A DNA stretch of 64,000 nt from Acidipropionibacterium acidipropionici (GCF_001441165.1 NZ_CP013126.1:1951551-2015550), one strand, 5' to 3'; shown: positions 31,468 to 40,199, numbered from the stretch's first letter. Numbers and translations: made by a program. The notes: a model not told the origin generated them from the letters alone.

Positions 31468-31485
31468 GGGGGAGACGGCTCCCCC
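31468..31485 (+). terminator. terminator after the HAD gene
   Basis: GGGGGAG/CTCCCCC 7-bp stem with the tetraloop ACGG, followed by TT, 11 bp after the HAD stop. Confidence 0.6.
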
Positions 31486-31635
31486 TTCGCTCGCGCAGGC
31501 GCTCGCTGACCCCCTCGGCCGTCGGCTCTGCGAGGCGAAGATCGGTGTCGGTGGCCGGGCGCTGCGGGGCGGGTCTGCGATCGCGCTCGGAGACCCGGGA
31601 TCCGGGGACCCGGAATGTGAGTCACAGACCGGGGG

Positions 31636-33153
31636 TCAGACGACCCAGGGGGGAGTGAGGCCCTCGGCCATGTGGCCGTGGGCCTCCAGCTCACGGCCCC
31701 AGGACTCGATCCCGTCGGGCCGAAGCTCCCGGGGCAGCCGGGCGGCCGCCGCCACCAGCTGCCGCTTGGTCTGCTCCAGCTCGTCCATATCGGCGCGGGT
31801 CGCCGTGGAGGCCAGCCACCCCTTCTCCAGCTCCCAGCCGCGCATTCTCAGCCGCACCAGCTCATTGATGAGCTGCCGGTCGGCGGCCGAGGACTCCGCG
31901 TGGACCCGCGCCGACGTCATCCAGCCGTAGTCCCGGTTGATCCGCAGCAGTCCCGGATCCACCGTCATCGAGCTGTGGACCGCGATCTCCGGCGCGATCA
32001 CCACCGCACCGGCGTTGATCGCGTAGGCCACCTCGTCGCGCTCCGTCTCGTCGGTGAGGATCTCGATGCTGCGGGTGGCCAGGTCGAGCATGTTCCGGGA
32101 GCCGAAATCCTTTCCCGTCGAACCCTGGGGCGAACAGGTGATGACGTAGGGGTGGGTGGCGCCCAGGTGGCCGATGGCGATCTCGGCCGGGACGTTCTCC
32201 CTCACCCCGCCGTCGACGTAGTGCTCGCCGTCGATCTCCACCGGACGGAACACGCCGGGCACCGAGCAGGAGGCCAGCACCCCCTTGGTCACCTCGTGGC
32301 GGGTGTCGCTGACCGGCTGGTTGTCCCGGTCGACCAGGGTGCCCTTCTCGGTCATGAAGCGCAGCTCCCCGGACTCCAGTGCCACCGTCGCGATGCGCAG
32401 CGTCACCCCCGACGAGGCCAGCCGCTCGCTGCGGAACCACGACGGATCCAGCAGCTTCGCCAGCAGGGGGCCCGCCCGGTAGGTGGAGCCGGAGGCGTCG
32501 GCGCCGCGAAGAATGGCCTGGATGTCGCCGCCGTCGCGGGTGAGCCTCGACAGCACACCCAGCAGCTGGAGCATCACCGAGGGGTTCCAGGACGCGGCGT
32601 CGGCGGTGGACGCGATGTCCTTGGTGGCGATCTCCAGGGTCGCCGCCTGGCCGGTCAGGGGAGCGGCGATCCGATCATCGTCCTCCCCGGCCCTGGGATC
32701 GGCGGGGTCGACGACGGCGTCGCCCTCGCTGCTGTGGGTGAAGGGGAGATTGAGGCGGGGGAGGCTCAGCCCGACCGGGGTGCGCCTCCGATCGCGCTCG
32801 ACGAGCTTCATCCAGTCGGGAGCCTTGTCGAGCAGGAGGTTGAACCACGCCCTGCGGGCGAACATGTCCGACTGCTCCTGCATCGCCAGCCACATCGACT
32901 CGAGCTGTCGGACGGCGTGGGACTGGGTGTCGCTGTCGGGCCACTGGGCGATGGAGCAGGCCACCACCGATCCGGCCGAGGTGGCCGAGATCACCGTCGG
33001 GGAGATGCCGACGACGTCGTAGAGATGCCGGAGCGCGCCGATCTGGAAGGACGCCTTGGCCCCGCCGCCAGCGAGCACGAGTCCGTGAACAGGCTTGGCA
33101 TTGCCGCGGCCGAAGCGCAGTGTGGGCAGGCCGAGCCAGGAGGGGAGTTCCAT
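31636..33153 (-). CDS. patatin-like phospholipase
   Basis: A 505-residue patatin-domain protein without a signal peptide. The oxyanion-hole loop is VLAGGGAKASFQIGAL, the nucleophile elbow reads SATSAGSV and the catalytic Asp sits in HYVDGGVREN, giving the Ser-Asp dyad. The first Gly of the usual GTSAG elbow is Ala here. The central region is longer than in minimal patatins and the last 90 residues are helical and charged. The expected activity is hydrolysis of lipid acyl esters on the cytoplasmic side. The ATG at 33153 stands 7 nt after a TAGCAT hexamer. Confidence 0.88.
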   Translation of the reverse strand: MELPSWLGLPTLRFGRGNAKPVHGLVLAGGGAKASFQIGALRHLYDVVGISPTVISATSAGSVVACSIAQWPDSDTQSHAVRQLESMWLAMQEQSDMFARRAWFNLLLDKAPDWMKLVERDRRRTPVGLSLPRLNLPFTHSSEGDAVVDPADPRAGEDDDRIAAPLTGQAATLEIATKDIASTADAASWNPSVMLQLLGVLSRLTRDGGDIQAILRGADASGSTYRAGPLLAKLLDPSWFRSERLASSGVTLRIATVALESGELRFMTEKGTLVDRDNQPVSDTRHEVTKGVLASCSVPGVFRPVEIDGEHYVDGGVRENVPAEIAIGHLGATHPYVITCSPQGSTGKDFGSRNMLDLATRSIEILTDETERDEVAYAINAGAVVIAPEIAVHSSMTVDPGLLRINRDYGWMTSARVHAESSAADRQLINELVRLRMRGWELEKGWLASTATRADMDELEQTKRQLVAAAARLPRELRPDGIESWGRELEAHGHMAEGLTPPWVV

Positions 33154-33160
33154 GTCCCCG

Positions 33161-33166
33161 ATGCTA
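33161..33166 (-). promoter_or_regulatory. -10 hexamer, leaderless-type, of the patatin gene
   Basis: Minus-strand TAGCAT, 7 nt before the ATG at 33153. It immediately follows the terminator of the upstream gene. Confidence 0.45.
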
Positions 33167-33174
33167 TGCGGGGG

Positions 33175-33200
33175 CGCGCCGTCGGGTGGCCGACGGCGCG
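33175..33200 (-). terminator. terminator hairpin between the iron-box gene and the patatin gene
   Basis: CGCGCCGTCGG (33175-33185) pairs perfectly with CCGACGGCGCG (33190-33200) across GTGG. It begins 15 bp after the stop at 33215 and separates two minus-strand genes. Confidence 0.65.
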
Positions 33201-33214
33201 GCCCGCGTCTTCCG

Positions 33215-34063
33215 TCAGGCCCGCTCGGCGGCGTCGTCGACCAGGCAGCTCACCTGGACCGCCAGGTCATCGAGGGTGGTGACAGGGCGTCGGAAGGCCG
33301 CGAACGCGGCGAGAGTCTCGTCTTCATCCACCGACATGAGGGTCACGCCGGTGCTGTCGATGTCGGCCAGGAAGACGCGGCCCAGGGTGTGACCGCACGC
33401 ATTGACGGTGGGACGCCGCCAGCAGATCGCGCCCGGGATCAGGCCCGAGTCGACGGATCGGCAGATGCTCGCCAGGAAGCTCTCATCGACCGAGGCCACC
33501 AGATCGTAGGCGCTCCATTCGTCGATGCCGTTCGGGAATGCCGGGGCCGGCTCGTCGGGAGCCCGGCCCTCCAGATCGTCGAAGTCCATCGGGGTGACCC
33601 CGAGGCTGTCGCGCAGCACCACCCGCTGCACCTCGATGACGCCGAGGCGCCCGCGGCCGTCCTCCACGAGGTCGGCCACGTCCCGCGGGAGTTCCCCCCA
33701 GGCGTAGAGCCTGCGGGCCTCCTCGCGGGGCAGCCAGGTGAGCACGCCGAGGGCGTGCACCGTCGCAGCGACCAGGCGCACCATCGGATCGGGAGACTCC
33801 TTGAGCAGGTCCACCCGCACATCGACGGGCTCTCCGGCCTCGGCGACGGTCACCGGATCTGAGGGGTCCGGGCGGCCGGCCACCACGAGCTGCCCCGAGC
33901 GGGTGAGCCCGTGGGCGATGGATGCGGTGAACTCGTCGGGGCTCAGCCGATAGGCGAGCAGTGATGCGGATCCGGCCCCGGCGAGCAGACGGCGGGCCAT
34001 GGAGCGTGTGCGTGCTGCCAGGGCGTCGGCGTTGATCGCGGCGCGATCTGTGGATGGGAACAT
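33215..34063 (-). CDS. iron-box-controlled protein with possible DUF2470-like C-terminus
   Basis: A 282-residue soluble protein. The N-terminal part (ALAARTRSMARRLLAGAGSASLLAY) and the C-terminal part (FLADIDSTGVTLMSVDEDET, then FRRPVTTLDDLAVQVSCLVD) resemble the DUF2470 domain found in haem-utilisation and pyridoxamine-oxidase-like (HugZ-type) proteins, but the match is by eye only. The middle contains a His-bearing AVNACGHTLGRVFLAD-like segment (NACGHTLGRVFLAD). A clear DtxR-type box lies 27 bp upstream, so expression should rise in iron limitation. A role in haem or iron handling is inferred from that box. Confidence 0.7.
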   Translation of the reverse strand: MFPSTDRAAINADALAARTRSMARRLLAGAGSASLLAYRLSPDEFTASIAHGLTRSGQLVVAGRPDPSDPVTVAEAGEPVDVRVDLLKESPDPMVRLVAATVHALGVLTWLPREEARRLYAWGELPRDVADLVEDGRGRLGVIEVQRVVLRDSLGVTPMDFDDLEGRAPDEPAPAFPNGIDEWSAYDLVASVDESFLASICRSVDSGLIPGAICWRRPTVNACGHTLGRVFLADIDSTGVTLMSVDEDETLAAFAAFRRPVTTLDDLAVQVSCLVDDAAERA

Positions 34064-34089
34064 CGTGATGAGCGACCTCTCTCGTTCGC

Positions 34090-34108
34090 TGAGGTAAGGC
34101 TAGCCTAA
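34090..34108 (-). promoter_or_regulatory. DtxR/IdeR iron box
   Basis: TGAGGTAAGGCTAGCCTAA matches the consensus TTAGGTTAGGCTAACCTAA at 16 of 19 positions, including the central AGGCTA. It lies 27 bp upstream of the start at 34063. Confidence 0.8.
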
Positions 34109-34236
34109 ACTCGCATCCGGGCCGCTTTCAATGTCGGGTCAGATGGTGGACGGCCCCGGCGCCGGCCCCGACCTGTCCCGAATCATCCCGAACCGCCCGA
34201 GTGGCCGATCGCCCGGACGCTGGCACAATTGGCGCG

Positions 34237-35178
34237 GTGAGCAGCCCCCGGATCCCCCCGACAGCCAACTCGGCCCCGCGCCACGAACCTCCGGAGGACC
34301 TGAGCCGTTTCGCCTGGCTGTCGATCGCGGCGGCGATCGCCACCATCCTCCTCAAGACCGGAGCGTGGCTTCTCACCGGATCGGTGGGCCTGCTCTCGGA
34401 CGCCGCCGAGTCGGTGGTGAACCTGGTGGCCGCGATCGTCGCCCTGGTGGCCCTCAAGGTGTCCATCAAGCCGCCGGACAAGAACCACCAGTTCGGGCAC
34501 TCGAAGGCCGAGTACTTCTCCGCGGCGGTCGAGGGCATCATGATCTTCGTCGCGGCGGCCGTCATCCTGGTCTCGGCCGTCGACCGCTTCCTGCACCCCC
34601 AGGGTCTGGAGAATCTGGGACTGGGCCTGGTGGTCTCGGCGGTCGCCTCGGTCATCAACGGCTCGGTGGCCGCGGTCCTCATGCGCAACGGCCGACGTCG
34701 TCGCTCGATGACCCTGCTGGCCGACGGGCGGCACCTGTGGACCGACGTCGTCACCTCGATCGGCGTGGTCGTGGGAGTCGGCCTGGTGTGGCTCACCGGC
34801 TGGCAGCGACTGGACCCGATCGTGGCCTTCGCGGTGGGGCTGAACATCCTCGTCACCGGGGCCCGACTCATCGGCCAGTCGGGCGCAGGGCTGATGGACG
34901 TCTCCCTGCCGAAGGCCGACAATGCCGCCATCCGGGAGTTCCTGGACCAGCACAGCAGCGAGCGGGTCGCCTTCCACGCCATCCGCACCCGGGAGGCCGG
35001 ATATCGGCGGTTCCTGGAGTTCCACATGCTGGTCCCCGGTGAGTGGACCGTTCAGCACGGCCACGACGTCATGGAGGACCTCATCGACGAACTCCTCGAC
35101 AAGTGGCCCGATCTGCGGGTGATGGGCCACCTGGAACCGATCGAGGACCCCCGGTCCTACGAGGATCTGGACGTCTGA
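34237..35178 (+). CDS. cation diffusion facilitator family transporter
   Basis: A 313-residue CDF efflux protein with six membrane helices (residues about 25-200) and a C-terminal cytoplasmic ferredoxin-like domain ending near residue 300. Metal-site motifs are GLLSDAAESVVNLVAA in helix 2, FGHSKAEYFSAAVEG in the loop/helix 3 region, and DGRHLWTDVVTSIGV in helix 5. It probably exports Zn, Fe or Mn. GTG 34237 is chosen because CACAAT lies 7 nt upstream (leaderless pattern); the GTG at 34201 would add 12 residues. It is divergent from the iron-box gene. Confidence 0.9.
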   Translation: MSSPRIPPTANSAPRHEPPEDLSRFAWLSIAAAIATILLKTGAWLLTGSVGLLSDAAESVVNLVAAIVALVALKVSIKPPDKNHQFGHSKAEYFSAAVEGIMIFVAAAVILVSAVDRFLHPQGLENLGLGLVVSAVASVINGSVAAVLMRNGRRRRSMTLLADGRHLWTDVVTSIGVVVGVGLVWLTGWQRLDPIVAFAVGLNILVTGARLIGQSGAGLMDVSLPKADNAAIREFLDQHSSERVAFHAIRTREAGYRRFLEFHMLVPGEWTVQHGHDVMEDLIDELLDKWPDLRVMGHLEPIEDPRSYEDLDV

Positions 35179-35181
35179 GAC

Positions 35182-36414
35182 TCAACCCAGGCGGCGGGCC
35201 GAGGGGCCCGGGGCGGTGATGAGGGTCGTCGCGCGGGCCGCCTCGGCGGGGAACTCGGCCCGATAGCCCTCCGACCAGGCGGCGGCGAAGGCCTCGGCAT
35301 CGGCGCGCGGCACCCCCGCCCACACCGACCCTCCGAACCCGGCCCCGAAGGAGCAGGCCGCCACGGCGCCCAGGCGCCGTGCGATCCGGGCGAGAGCGAT
35401 GGTCTGGGGCACCTGATTGCCCAGCAGGGTGTCGGCCACCTCCTGCGACTCGTCGACCGCGGCCCCGAAGCCGTCCAGATCACCGGCTTCCAGGGCATCT
35501 GCGGCCGCCGGGATGATCCGCTCCGACTCGGCCAGGAAGTGGTCCAGACGACGGGTGAGGTAGTCGTCTCCAGACACCAGACGGTGCAGCCGGAGGGCTC
35601 CCGGATCGGCATCGAGGGCGTCGGCGAGCACGGCGTCCCGCCGGCCGGTCGCCTCGTTCCACACTCTCAGGATCTCCCGCGTGGCCAGCGAGGCCCGGTT
35701 GTACAGATCGCGAGCGGCTCCGGTCTTCTCGGCCGCCACCCCGCTCACCGCCACCACGAGGGCCAGGTCGGCGGGAAAGGCGACGCGCCTCTCCAGCCGG
35801 ATCGGGCAGAACCGGAACTGCCCGAGCTGCCCGGCCCGGCTGGCCACCATGGCGGTGTGGTCCTCCGAGCCGCCGAAGGTGCCCACCCCGGCCGCGCCGG
35901 GGAGCTCCTTGAAGCTCATGCCGTTCTCGAAGCAGGCCAGATACTGGGCCAGATCGGCCTCGTCGGTGACATTGCGCGCCCACCTGGCCGATCCGGTGAA
36001 GCCATTGGCGTCGGCCAGAGCCAGCACCACAGAACTCACCAGGGCCGAGGAGGAGCTCATCCCGCTGGCCAGCGGCAGGTCACTGGAGACCTCGATGCGG
36101 CAGGGGGCCAGGGGTCCGAAATTGTCGGTCAGCCGGTCGATGACGGCCTGGACGTATCCGCCCCAGTGGCCCGCCGCGAGATGCGGATCGACCCCGGCGG
36201 TCAGGTGAAGCTCGCCCGGCACCGCGGTCGAGGAGGCGGTCACGCCCTCCCCGTCCCATGGGCTGCAGGTGGTGGTGACGCCGCGGTCGACGGCGGCCAC
36301 GAGGGTCCGGCCGCCGGCGTAGTCCGTGTGCTTGCCCAGCACCTCGATGCGTCCCGGGACGAACCAGTGGGCCCCGGAGCCCGTCGACCCGGCGAGCGGG
36401 GAATCGGGGCTCAC
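35182..36414 (-). CDS. galactokinase-like GHMP kinase
   Basis: A 410-residue GHMP kinase. The N-terminal galactokinase signature is PGRIEVLGKHTDYAGGRTL, with Lys where canonical galactokinase has Glu (GEHTDYNGG). The ATP loop is LPLASGMSSSSALVSSVVLAL and the C-terminal motif is ACSFGAGFGGSVWAG. A sugar-1-kinase is most likely, but the substrate cannot be taken as galactose. It overlaps by 4 bp the nucleotidyltransferase gene upstream. Kinase and nucleotidyltransferase together can turn a free sugar into a nucleotide sugar. No gal pathway epimerase or mutarotase gene is nearby. Confidence 0.85.
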   Translation of the reverse strand: MSPDSPLAGSTGSGAHWFVPGRIEVLGKHTDYAGGRTLVAAVDRGVTTTCSPWDGEGVTASSTAVPGELHLTAGVDPHLAAGHWGGYVQAVIDRLTDNFGPLAPCRIEVSSDLPLASGMSSSSALVSSVVLALADANGFTGSARWARNVTDEADLAQYLACFENGMSFKELPGAAGVGTFGGSEDHTAMVASRAGQLGQFRFCPIRLERRVAFPADLALVVAVSGVAAEKTGAARDLYNRASLATREILRVWNEATGRRDAVLADALDADPGALRLHRLVSGDDYLTRRLDHFLAESERIIPAAADALEAGDLDGFGAAVDESQEVADTLLGNQVPQTIALARIARRLGAVAACSFGAGFGGSVWAGVPRADAEAFAAAWSEGYRAEFPAEAARATTLITAPGPSARRLG

Positions 36415-37298
36415 AGGAGGACCTCGGCCGCTCCCAGGGCCGCCTCGACCGAGGCGATGTCGCCTCGGCTGGACATGTCGAGCACCCCGGCCTCCACGCC
36501 GATGACGTCGAACCGAGAGCCCTGCTGCACCATCCAGCGCACCGCGTCGACGATCTCGTACTCCCCGCGCGGGGACTTCTCGATGTTGCGGCAGGCCTCG
36601 AAGACGGCGGGGGTGAACAGGAAGCAGTTCATCGACACCAGGGCGTCCTCCCCGGCGGCCTCGACCACCTCGGCCGACGGCTTCTCGATGATCTCGGTGA
36701 GCTGGGAGCCCTCGTCGGTGCTCAGCAGCGCGAAGGCGGCGATCCGGTCGGGATCGATATTGGACTCGGCCACCATCGCGTGCTTGACGAAGCCGAGGGT
36801 GGCCGACGCCGGGGCCTCGGCGAGGCGGGCCACGGCCCTGGGCGGGTAGAAGTTGTCGGAGTTGACCACCAGGACGCGGTCCTGGCCGGCGAAGGACTCG
36901 GCCGCGGCGACGGCGTCCGCGGTGCCCAGCGGCTCGGCCTGGACCGCGTAGGAGACCGACACCCGGGTCTGGGGCAGGCCGTCGTAGTAGTCGCGGATCA
37001 TCTGGTGCTCGGGGCCGATGACAAGGCAGAACTCGTCATATCCGACGTCGGCCAGGGCGGAGATGACATGGTCGAGGAAGGGGCGCCCGCCCTCCATCGA
37101 GATCATCGCCTTGACGCCGGCAGCGGCGGCGCTGGCCTGTCCGGCGTCCAGCTCGACCCCTTGGGCGGCCCTGCGCATCCGGGTGCCGAGCCCGCGGGCC
37201 ATGATGACGGCCTTGTGCGGTGCCGAGTACTGGCGCTGGGATGCGTCACCCCCGTGCGGGGACGCCGGGGACTGGTCGGTGCTGTTCTCATCGGTCAC
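36411..37298 (-). CDS. sugar-1-phosphate nucleotidyltransferase
   Basis: A 295-residue NTP-transferase of the GT-A-like RmlA/GalU fold. The nucleotide-binding loop is variant: VIMARGLGTRMRR, with ARGLGTRM for the usual AGGxGTRL. KAMISMEGGRPFLDHV supplies the sugar-phosphate Lys region, and LVVNSDNFYP holds the metal-binding Asp. QAEPLGTADAVAAA (base specificity) and EYEIVDAVRWMVQQG follow. GTG 37298 is chosen for its TAGGAT hexamer 7 nt upstream; an ATG at 37307 is the alternative. First gene of a two-gene operon with the GHMP kinase. Confidence 0.86.
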   Translation of the reverse strand: MTDENSTDQSPASPHGGDASQRQYSAPHKAVIMARGLGTRMRRAAQGVELDAGQASAAAAGVKAMISMEGGRPFLDHVISALADVGYDEFCLVIGPEHQMIRDYYDGLPQTRVSVSYAVQAEPLGTADAVAAAESFAGQDRVLVVNSDNFYPPRAVARLAEAPASATLGFVKHAMVAESNIDPDRIAAFALLSTDEGSQLTEIIEKPSAEVVEAAGEDALVSMNCFLFTPAVFEACRNIEKSPRGEYEIVDAVRWMVQQGSRFDVIGVEAGVLDMSSRGDIASVEAALGAAEVLL

Positions 37299-37305
37299 GC
37301 CCGTC

Positions 37306-37311
37306 ATCCTA
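37306..37311 (-). promoter_or_regulatory. -10 hexamer, leaderless-type, of the nucleotidyltransferase operon
   Basis: Minus-strand TAGGAT, 7 nt before GTG 37298. The alternative ATG (37307) overlaps the hexamer itself, so it would lie upstream of the predicted transcript start. Confidence 0.45.
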
Positions 37312-37464
37312 TTGGTCTGCAGCGACCTGCCGGACGGGCCCGGAAGGTGTTCGCTCGGTGCGGCTGCTCGACCGCCGCCCGGGGCCGGCACCCGGCCGGA
37401 CCCGCAGGTCCACGATCGGCGGTGCGACAATGGGCGGGATTTCCGAGGCCAGGAGGGTGCCTTC

Positions 37465-37923
37465 ATGAAGCGACAGATCGGTACACCGATCACGGTCCCG
37501 GGGTGGGACGACTACTTCCTGGGGATCGCCGAGGCGGTGGGCGCGCGCGCGAAATGCACCCGTCGGAGCGTGGGCGCGGTCCTCGTGCACGAGCACCGGA
37601 TCATCGCCACCGGATACAACGGGGCGGCCCCCGGACGGCCCGACTGCCTGGAGGGGGCATGCCCGCGGGGACGGCTCGGCTATGACGACGTCGCCGCTCT
37701 GAGCGACTACGACGTCCCCGCCTCCCCGGGCTTCTGCATCGCCATCCACGCCGAGGTGAACGCGCTGCTCTTCGCCACCCGCGACACGACGGGATCAACG
37801 GCCTACATCACCGACAAGCCCTGCCCGGGCTGCCGCAAGGCGCTGGCGGCAGCCGGGGTGGTGCGGGCGGTGTGGCCCGACGGCCAGTTCGACTCCGACC
37901 AGCTCGTCGACTGGTCGGCCTGA
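37465..37923 (+). CDS. dCMP deaminase family protein
   Basis: A 152-residue zinc-dependent deaminase. The zinc site is formed by His and Glu of CIAIHAEVNALLF and the two Cys of DKPCPGCRKAL; the Glu is the proton shuttle. N-terminal CTRRSVGAVLVHEHRIIATGYNG is the strand and substrate loop typical of deoxycytidylate deaminases. It converts dCMP to dUMP for thymidylate synthesis. AGGAGGG precedes the ATG at 37465. Divergent from the nucleotidyltransferase operon. Confidence 0.92.
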   Translation: MKRQIGTPITVPGWDDYFLGIAEAVGARAKCTRRSVGAVLVHEHRIIATGYNGAAPGRPDCLEGACPRGRLGYDDVAALSDYDVPASPGFCIAIHAEVNALLFATRDTTGSTAYITDKPCPGCRKALAAAGVVRAVWPDGQFDSDQLVDWSA

Positions 37924-37979
37924 CGCGGAGCCGCCCGACCCGCTTGAGGAGGCGCAGCGAGCGCAGGGGCGTCGTCCCC

Positions 37980-38438
37980 CTACTGTCCAATTTGATTGAG
38001 TTTGGGTTCCAGGGCCCTGGCGGCCTCGGAGGCGACCATGTCCAGATCGGCTCCGGTCGCCGCGGTGATGGCCGCGATCAGGAGCCCCTCGACGAGCGGC
38101 GCTGGGCTGATCCGCACCTTCGCTGAGACCTGGGGGTCCAGGAACTCCTCGGCCATCTCGGCCGACAGGATCGAGGACCCGAGATCCACCAGGACGAGGA
38201 TGCCCGGGCATCCGGCCAGCTCCTCCAGAGCGCCGCTGACCGCAGCAGCGTCGGTGCCCAGGGTCTGCTCGTCGAGCCCGGCCGCGATGCGGATCGGGGG
38301 ACGGGAGTCGGCCTGGACCATCTCCGACGCGAGTTCAACGGCGGCCCTGGCGAGGGGGCGGCTGTGGGAGACCACGACGATCCCCACCAGATCCGAGCGG
38401 GTCTCCTGATCGGAGGCCTCGGCATGAGACTCGGTCAT
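37980..38438 (-). CDS. dhaM: dihydroxyacetone kinase phosphotransfer subunit DhaM
   Basis: A 152-residue EIIA-Man-type protein that takes phosphate from HPr and passes it to ADP bound on DhaL. The phosphorylated His is in GIVVVSHSRPLARAAVELA near residue 28; VLVDLGSSILSAEMA is the second family motif. There are no fused HPr or EI domains, unlike E. coli DhaM. Last gene of dhaK-dhaL-dhaM, 10 bp after dhaL. The C-terminus is short. Confidence 0.92.
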   Translation of the reverse strand: MTESHAEASDQETRSDLVGIVVVSHSRPLARAAVELASEMVQADSRPPIRIAAGLDEQTLGTDAAAVSGALEELAGCPGILVLVDLGSSILSAEMAEEFLDPQVSAKVRISPAPLVEGLLIAAITAATGADLDMVASEAARALEPKLNQIGQ

Positions 38439-38448
38439 ATCCTCCGCC

Positions 38449-39078
38449 TCACGCCAGGGTGCGTGCCGCGCTGTCGATGAGCATCGCCATCGACGCGGCT
38501 CCCGGGTCGAGATGGCCCTTGCTGCGCTCGCCGAGGTAGGAGGCCCTGCCACGACGGGCGATCATGTCGACGGTGGCGTCGCGACCCTCATCGGCACCCT
38601 TCGAGGCGGCGGCCAGTGCCTCGGCGAAGGACTTGCCCTCGTTCGCGGCCTTCTGTGCGGCGTCCACGGCCGAGGACAGGCAGTCGACCAGGGTCTTGTC
38701 GCCCAGCGACGCCTTGCCGCGGGCCACGATCCCGTCCAGGCCGGCCTTCATGGCGGCGGCGAGGGTGGCCGCGTCGAGCTGGCCGGCGGCCGGCAGGGAG
38801 GTGCCCAGACGCAGGAAGAAAGTGCCGTAGAGCGGCCCCGAGGCCCCCCCGACGGTGCTCACCAGCGTCATGCCCGCCTTCTTCAGCAGGGCTGGGGCGT
38901 CGGGGAAGGTCGTGGGGTCCAGGGCCGCGACGGCAGCCATTCCGCGCGACATATTCGAACCGTGGTCGGCGTCGCCGATCTGGCGGTCGAGGTCGGTGAG
39001 GTAATTGGTGTTCTCGTTGATGACGTCGGCATAGTCCTTGAGCCACGTCGAGACGAGTTGAGTTGAGAGTTCAGGCAT
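38449..39078 (-). CDS. dhaL: dihydroxyacetone kinase ADP-binding subunit DhaL
   Basis: A 209-residue helical-barrel subunit that holds ADP/ATP as phosphate carrier in PTS-dependent dihydroxyacetone phosphorylation. The Mg-binding motif is LTDLDRQIGDADHGSNMSRG with its Asp cluster. MTLVSTVGGASGPLYGTFF binds the nucleotide, and RRGRASYLGERSKGHLDPGA is the family C-terminal motif. The ATG at 39078 comes 5 bp after the dhaK stop; in-frame ATGs at 39090 and 39096 would overlap dhaK. Confidence 0.94.
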   Translation of the reverse strand: MPELSTQLVSTWLKDYADVINENTNYLTDLDRQIGDADHGSNMSRGMAAVAALDPTTFPDAPALLKKAGMTLVSTVGGASGPLYGTFFLRLGTSLPAAGQLDAATLAAAMKAGLDGIVARGKASLGDKTLVDCLSSAVDAAQKAANEGKSFAEALAAASKGADEGRDATVDMIARRGRASYLGERSKGHLDPGAASMAMLIDSAARTLA

Positions 39079-39083
39079 CGATA

Positions 39084-40085
39084 TCAGCATCCCCATCGGA
39101 GTCCGGGAGTGTTCACCGGCGCGTCCCACAACGTGAGCAGTTCATCGTCGGCATTGAGAAGAGTCAAGGAACATCCTGCCATCTCCAGCGAGGTGATGTG
39201 GTTGCCGACAAGTGTGCGGGCCACCTTCACCCCCTTGCCGGAGAGGATCCGGGCCACCTCGCCGTAGACCAGGTACTGCTCGATCAGGGGAGTCCCGCCC
39301 ATGCCGTTGAGCATCGCGATGACCGGGGCGCCGGTGAAGTCGCGGTCGGCGAGAATCGGGTCGACGAGCTCCTCGGCCACCTCGGCGGCCGTCCCGAGCT
39401 TGGCCTTGCGGCGCCCGGGCTCACCATGGATGCCGATGCCCAGCTCGATCTCGTCCTCGGCCAGGTCGAAGGTGGGCTTGCCCGCCGCGGGCACGACGCA
39501 GGAGGTGAGGGCGACGCCGTAGGAACGGCCGCCGTCGTTGACGCGCCTGGCCAGTTCGAGCAGGGCGTCGAGGTCCTTCTTCTCCTCGGCCGCCGCGCCG
39601 AGGATCTTCTCCATCAGGACGGTGAGGCCGACGCCGCGCCGCCCGGCCGTGTAGAGGGAGTCCTGGACGGCGACGTCGTCGGCCACCAGCACGGACTCGA
39701 TCCTGGTGCCCGTCTCGGCGGCCACCATCTCGGCGGCCATCTCGAAGTTCATGACATCGCCGGTGTAGTTCTTGACGATCTGCAGGACGCCGGCACCTCC
39801 GTCGACGGCCTTGGCGGCGGCCATCATCTGGTCGGGCACCGGGGAGGTGAAGATCTCACCGCAACAGGCGGCGTCGAGCATGCCCGGTCCGACATACCCG
39901 CTGTGCATCGGCTCATGCCCGGACCCACCGCCGGAGATGAGACCGACCTTGCCGCTGACCGGGGCGTCCGCGCGCACCACGACGCGATTCTCCATATCGA
40001 CTGTGACCGAATCGGGGTGAGCGGCGGCCACACCCACCAGGGAATCCTTGACAACGTCCTCAACAGCATTGATGAGCTTCTTCAT
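39084..40085 (-). CDS. dhaK: dihydroxyacetone kinase substrate-binding subunit DhaK
   Basis: A 333-residue subunit that binds dihydroxyacetone as a hemiaminal to a His, here in ELGIGIHGEPGRRKA. Other motifs are LISGGGSGHEPMHSGYVG, CCGEIFTSPVPDQMM and VKNYTGDVMNFEMAAE. First gene of dhaKLM, which directs dihydroxyacetone from glycerol or other sources into glycolysis as DHAP at the expense of PEP. No glycerol dehydrogenase or DhaR/DhaS regulator gene is next to it. No clear Shine-Dalgarno is visible. Confidence 0.95.
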   Translation of the reverse strand: MKKLINAVEDVVKDSLVGVAAAHPDSVTVDMENRVVVRADAPVSGKVGLISGGGSGHEPMHSGYVGPGMLDAACCGEIFTSPVPDQMMAAAKAVDGGAGVLQIVKNYTGDVMNFEMAAEMVAAETGTRIESVLVADDVAVQDSLYTAGRRGVGLTVLMEKILGAAAEEKKDLDALLELARRVNDGGRSYGVALTSCVVPAAGKPTFDLAEDEIELGIGIHGEPGRRKAKLGTAAEVAEELVDPILADRDFTGAPVIAMLNGMGGTPLIEQYLVYGEVARILSGKGVKVARTLVGNHITSLEMAGCSLTLLNADDELLTLWDAPVNTPGLRWGC

Positions 40086-40199
40086 GCCACAAGTGAACCA
40101 CCCGCGGACGACCCCTCCAAGAAAACCGCGGGAACAGCGGAGGTGGCACGTGTGAGGACCTGTTCACGTGGGAACTCGCCGCCTGCCGGTGCCTCGAGG

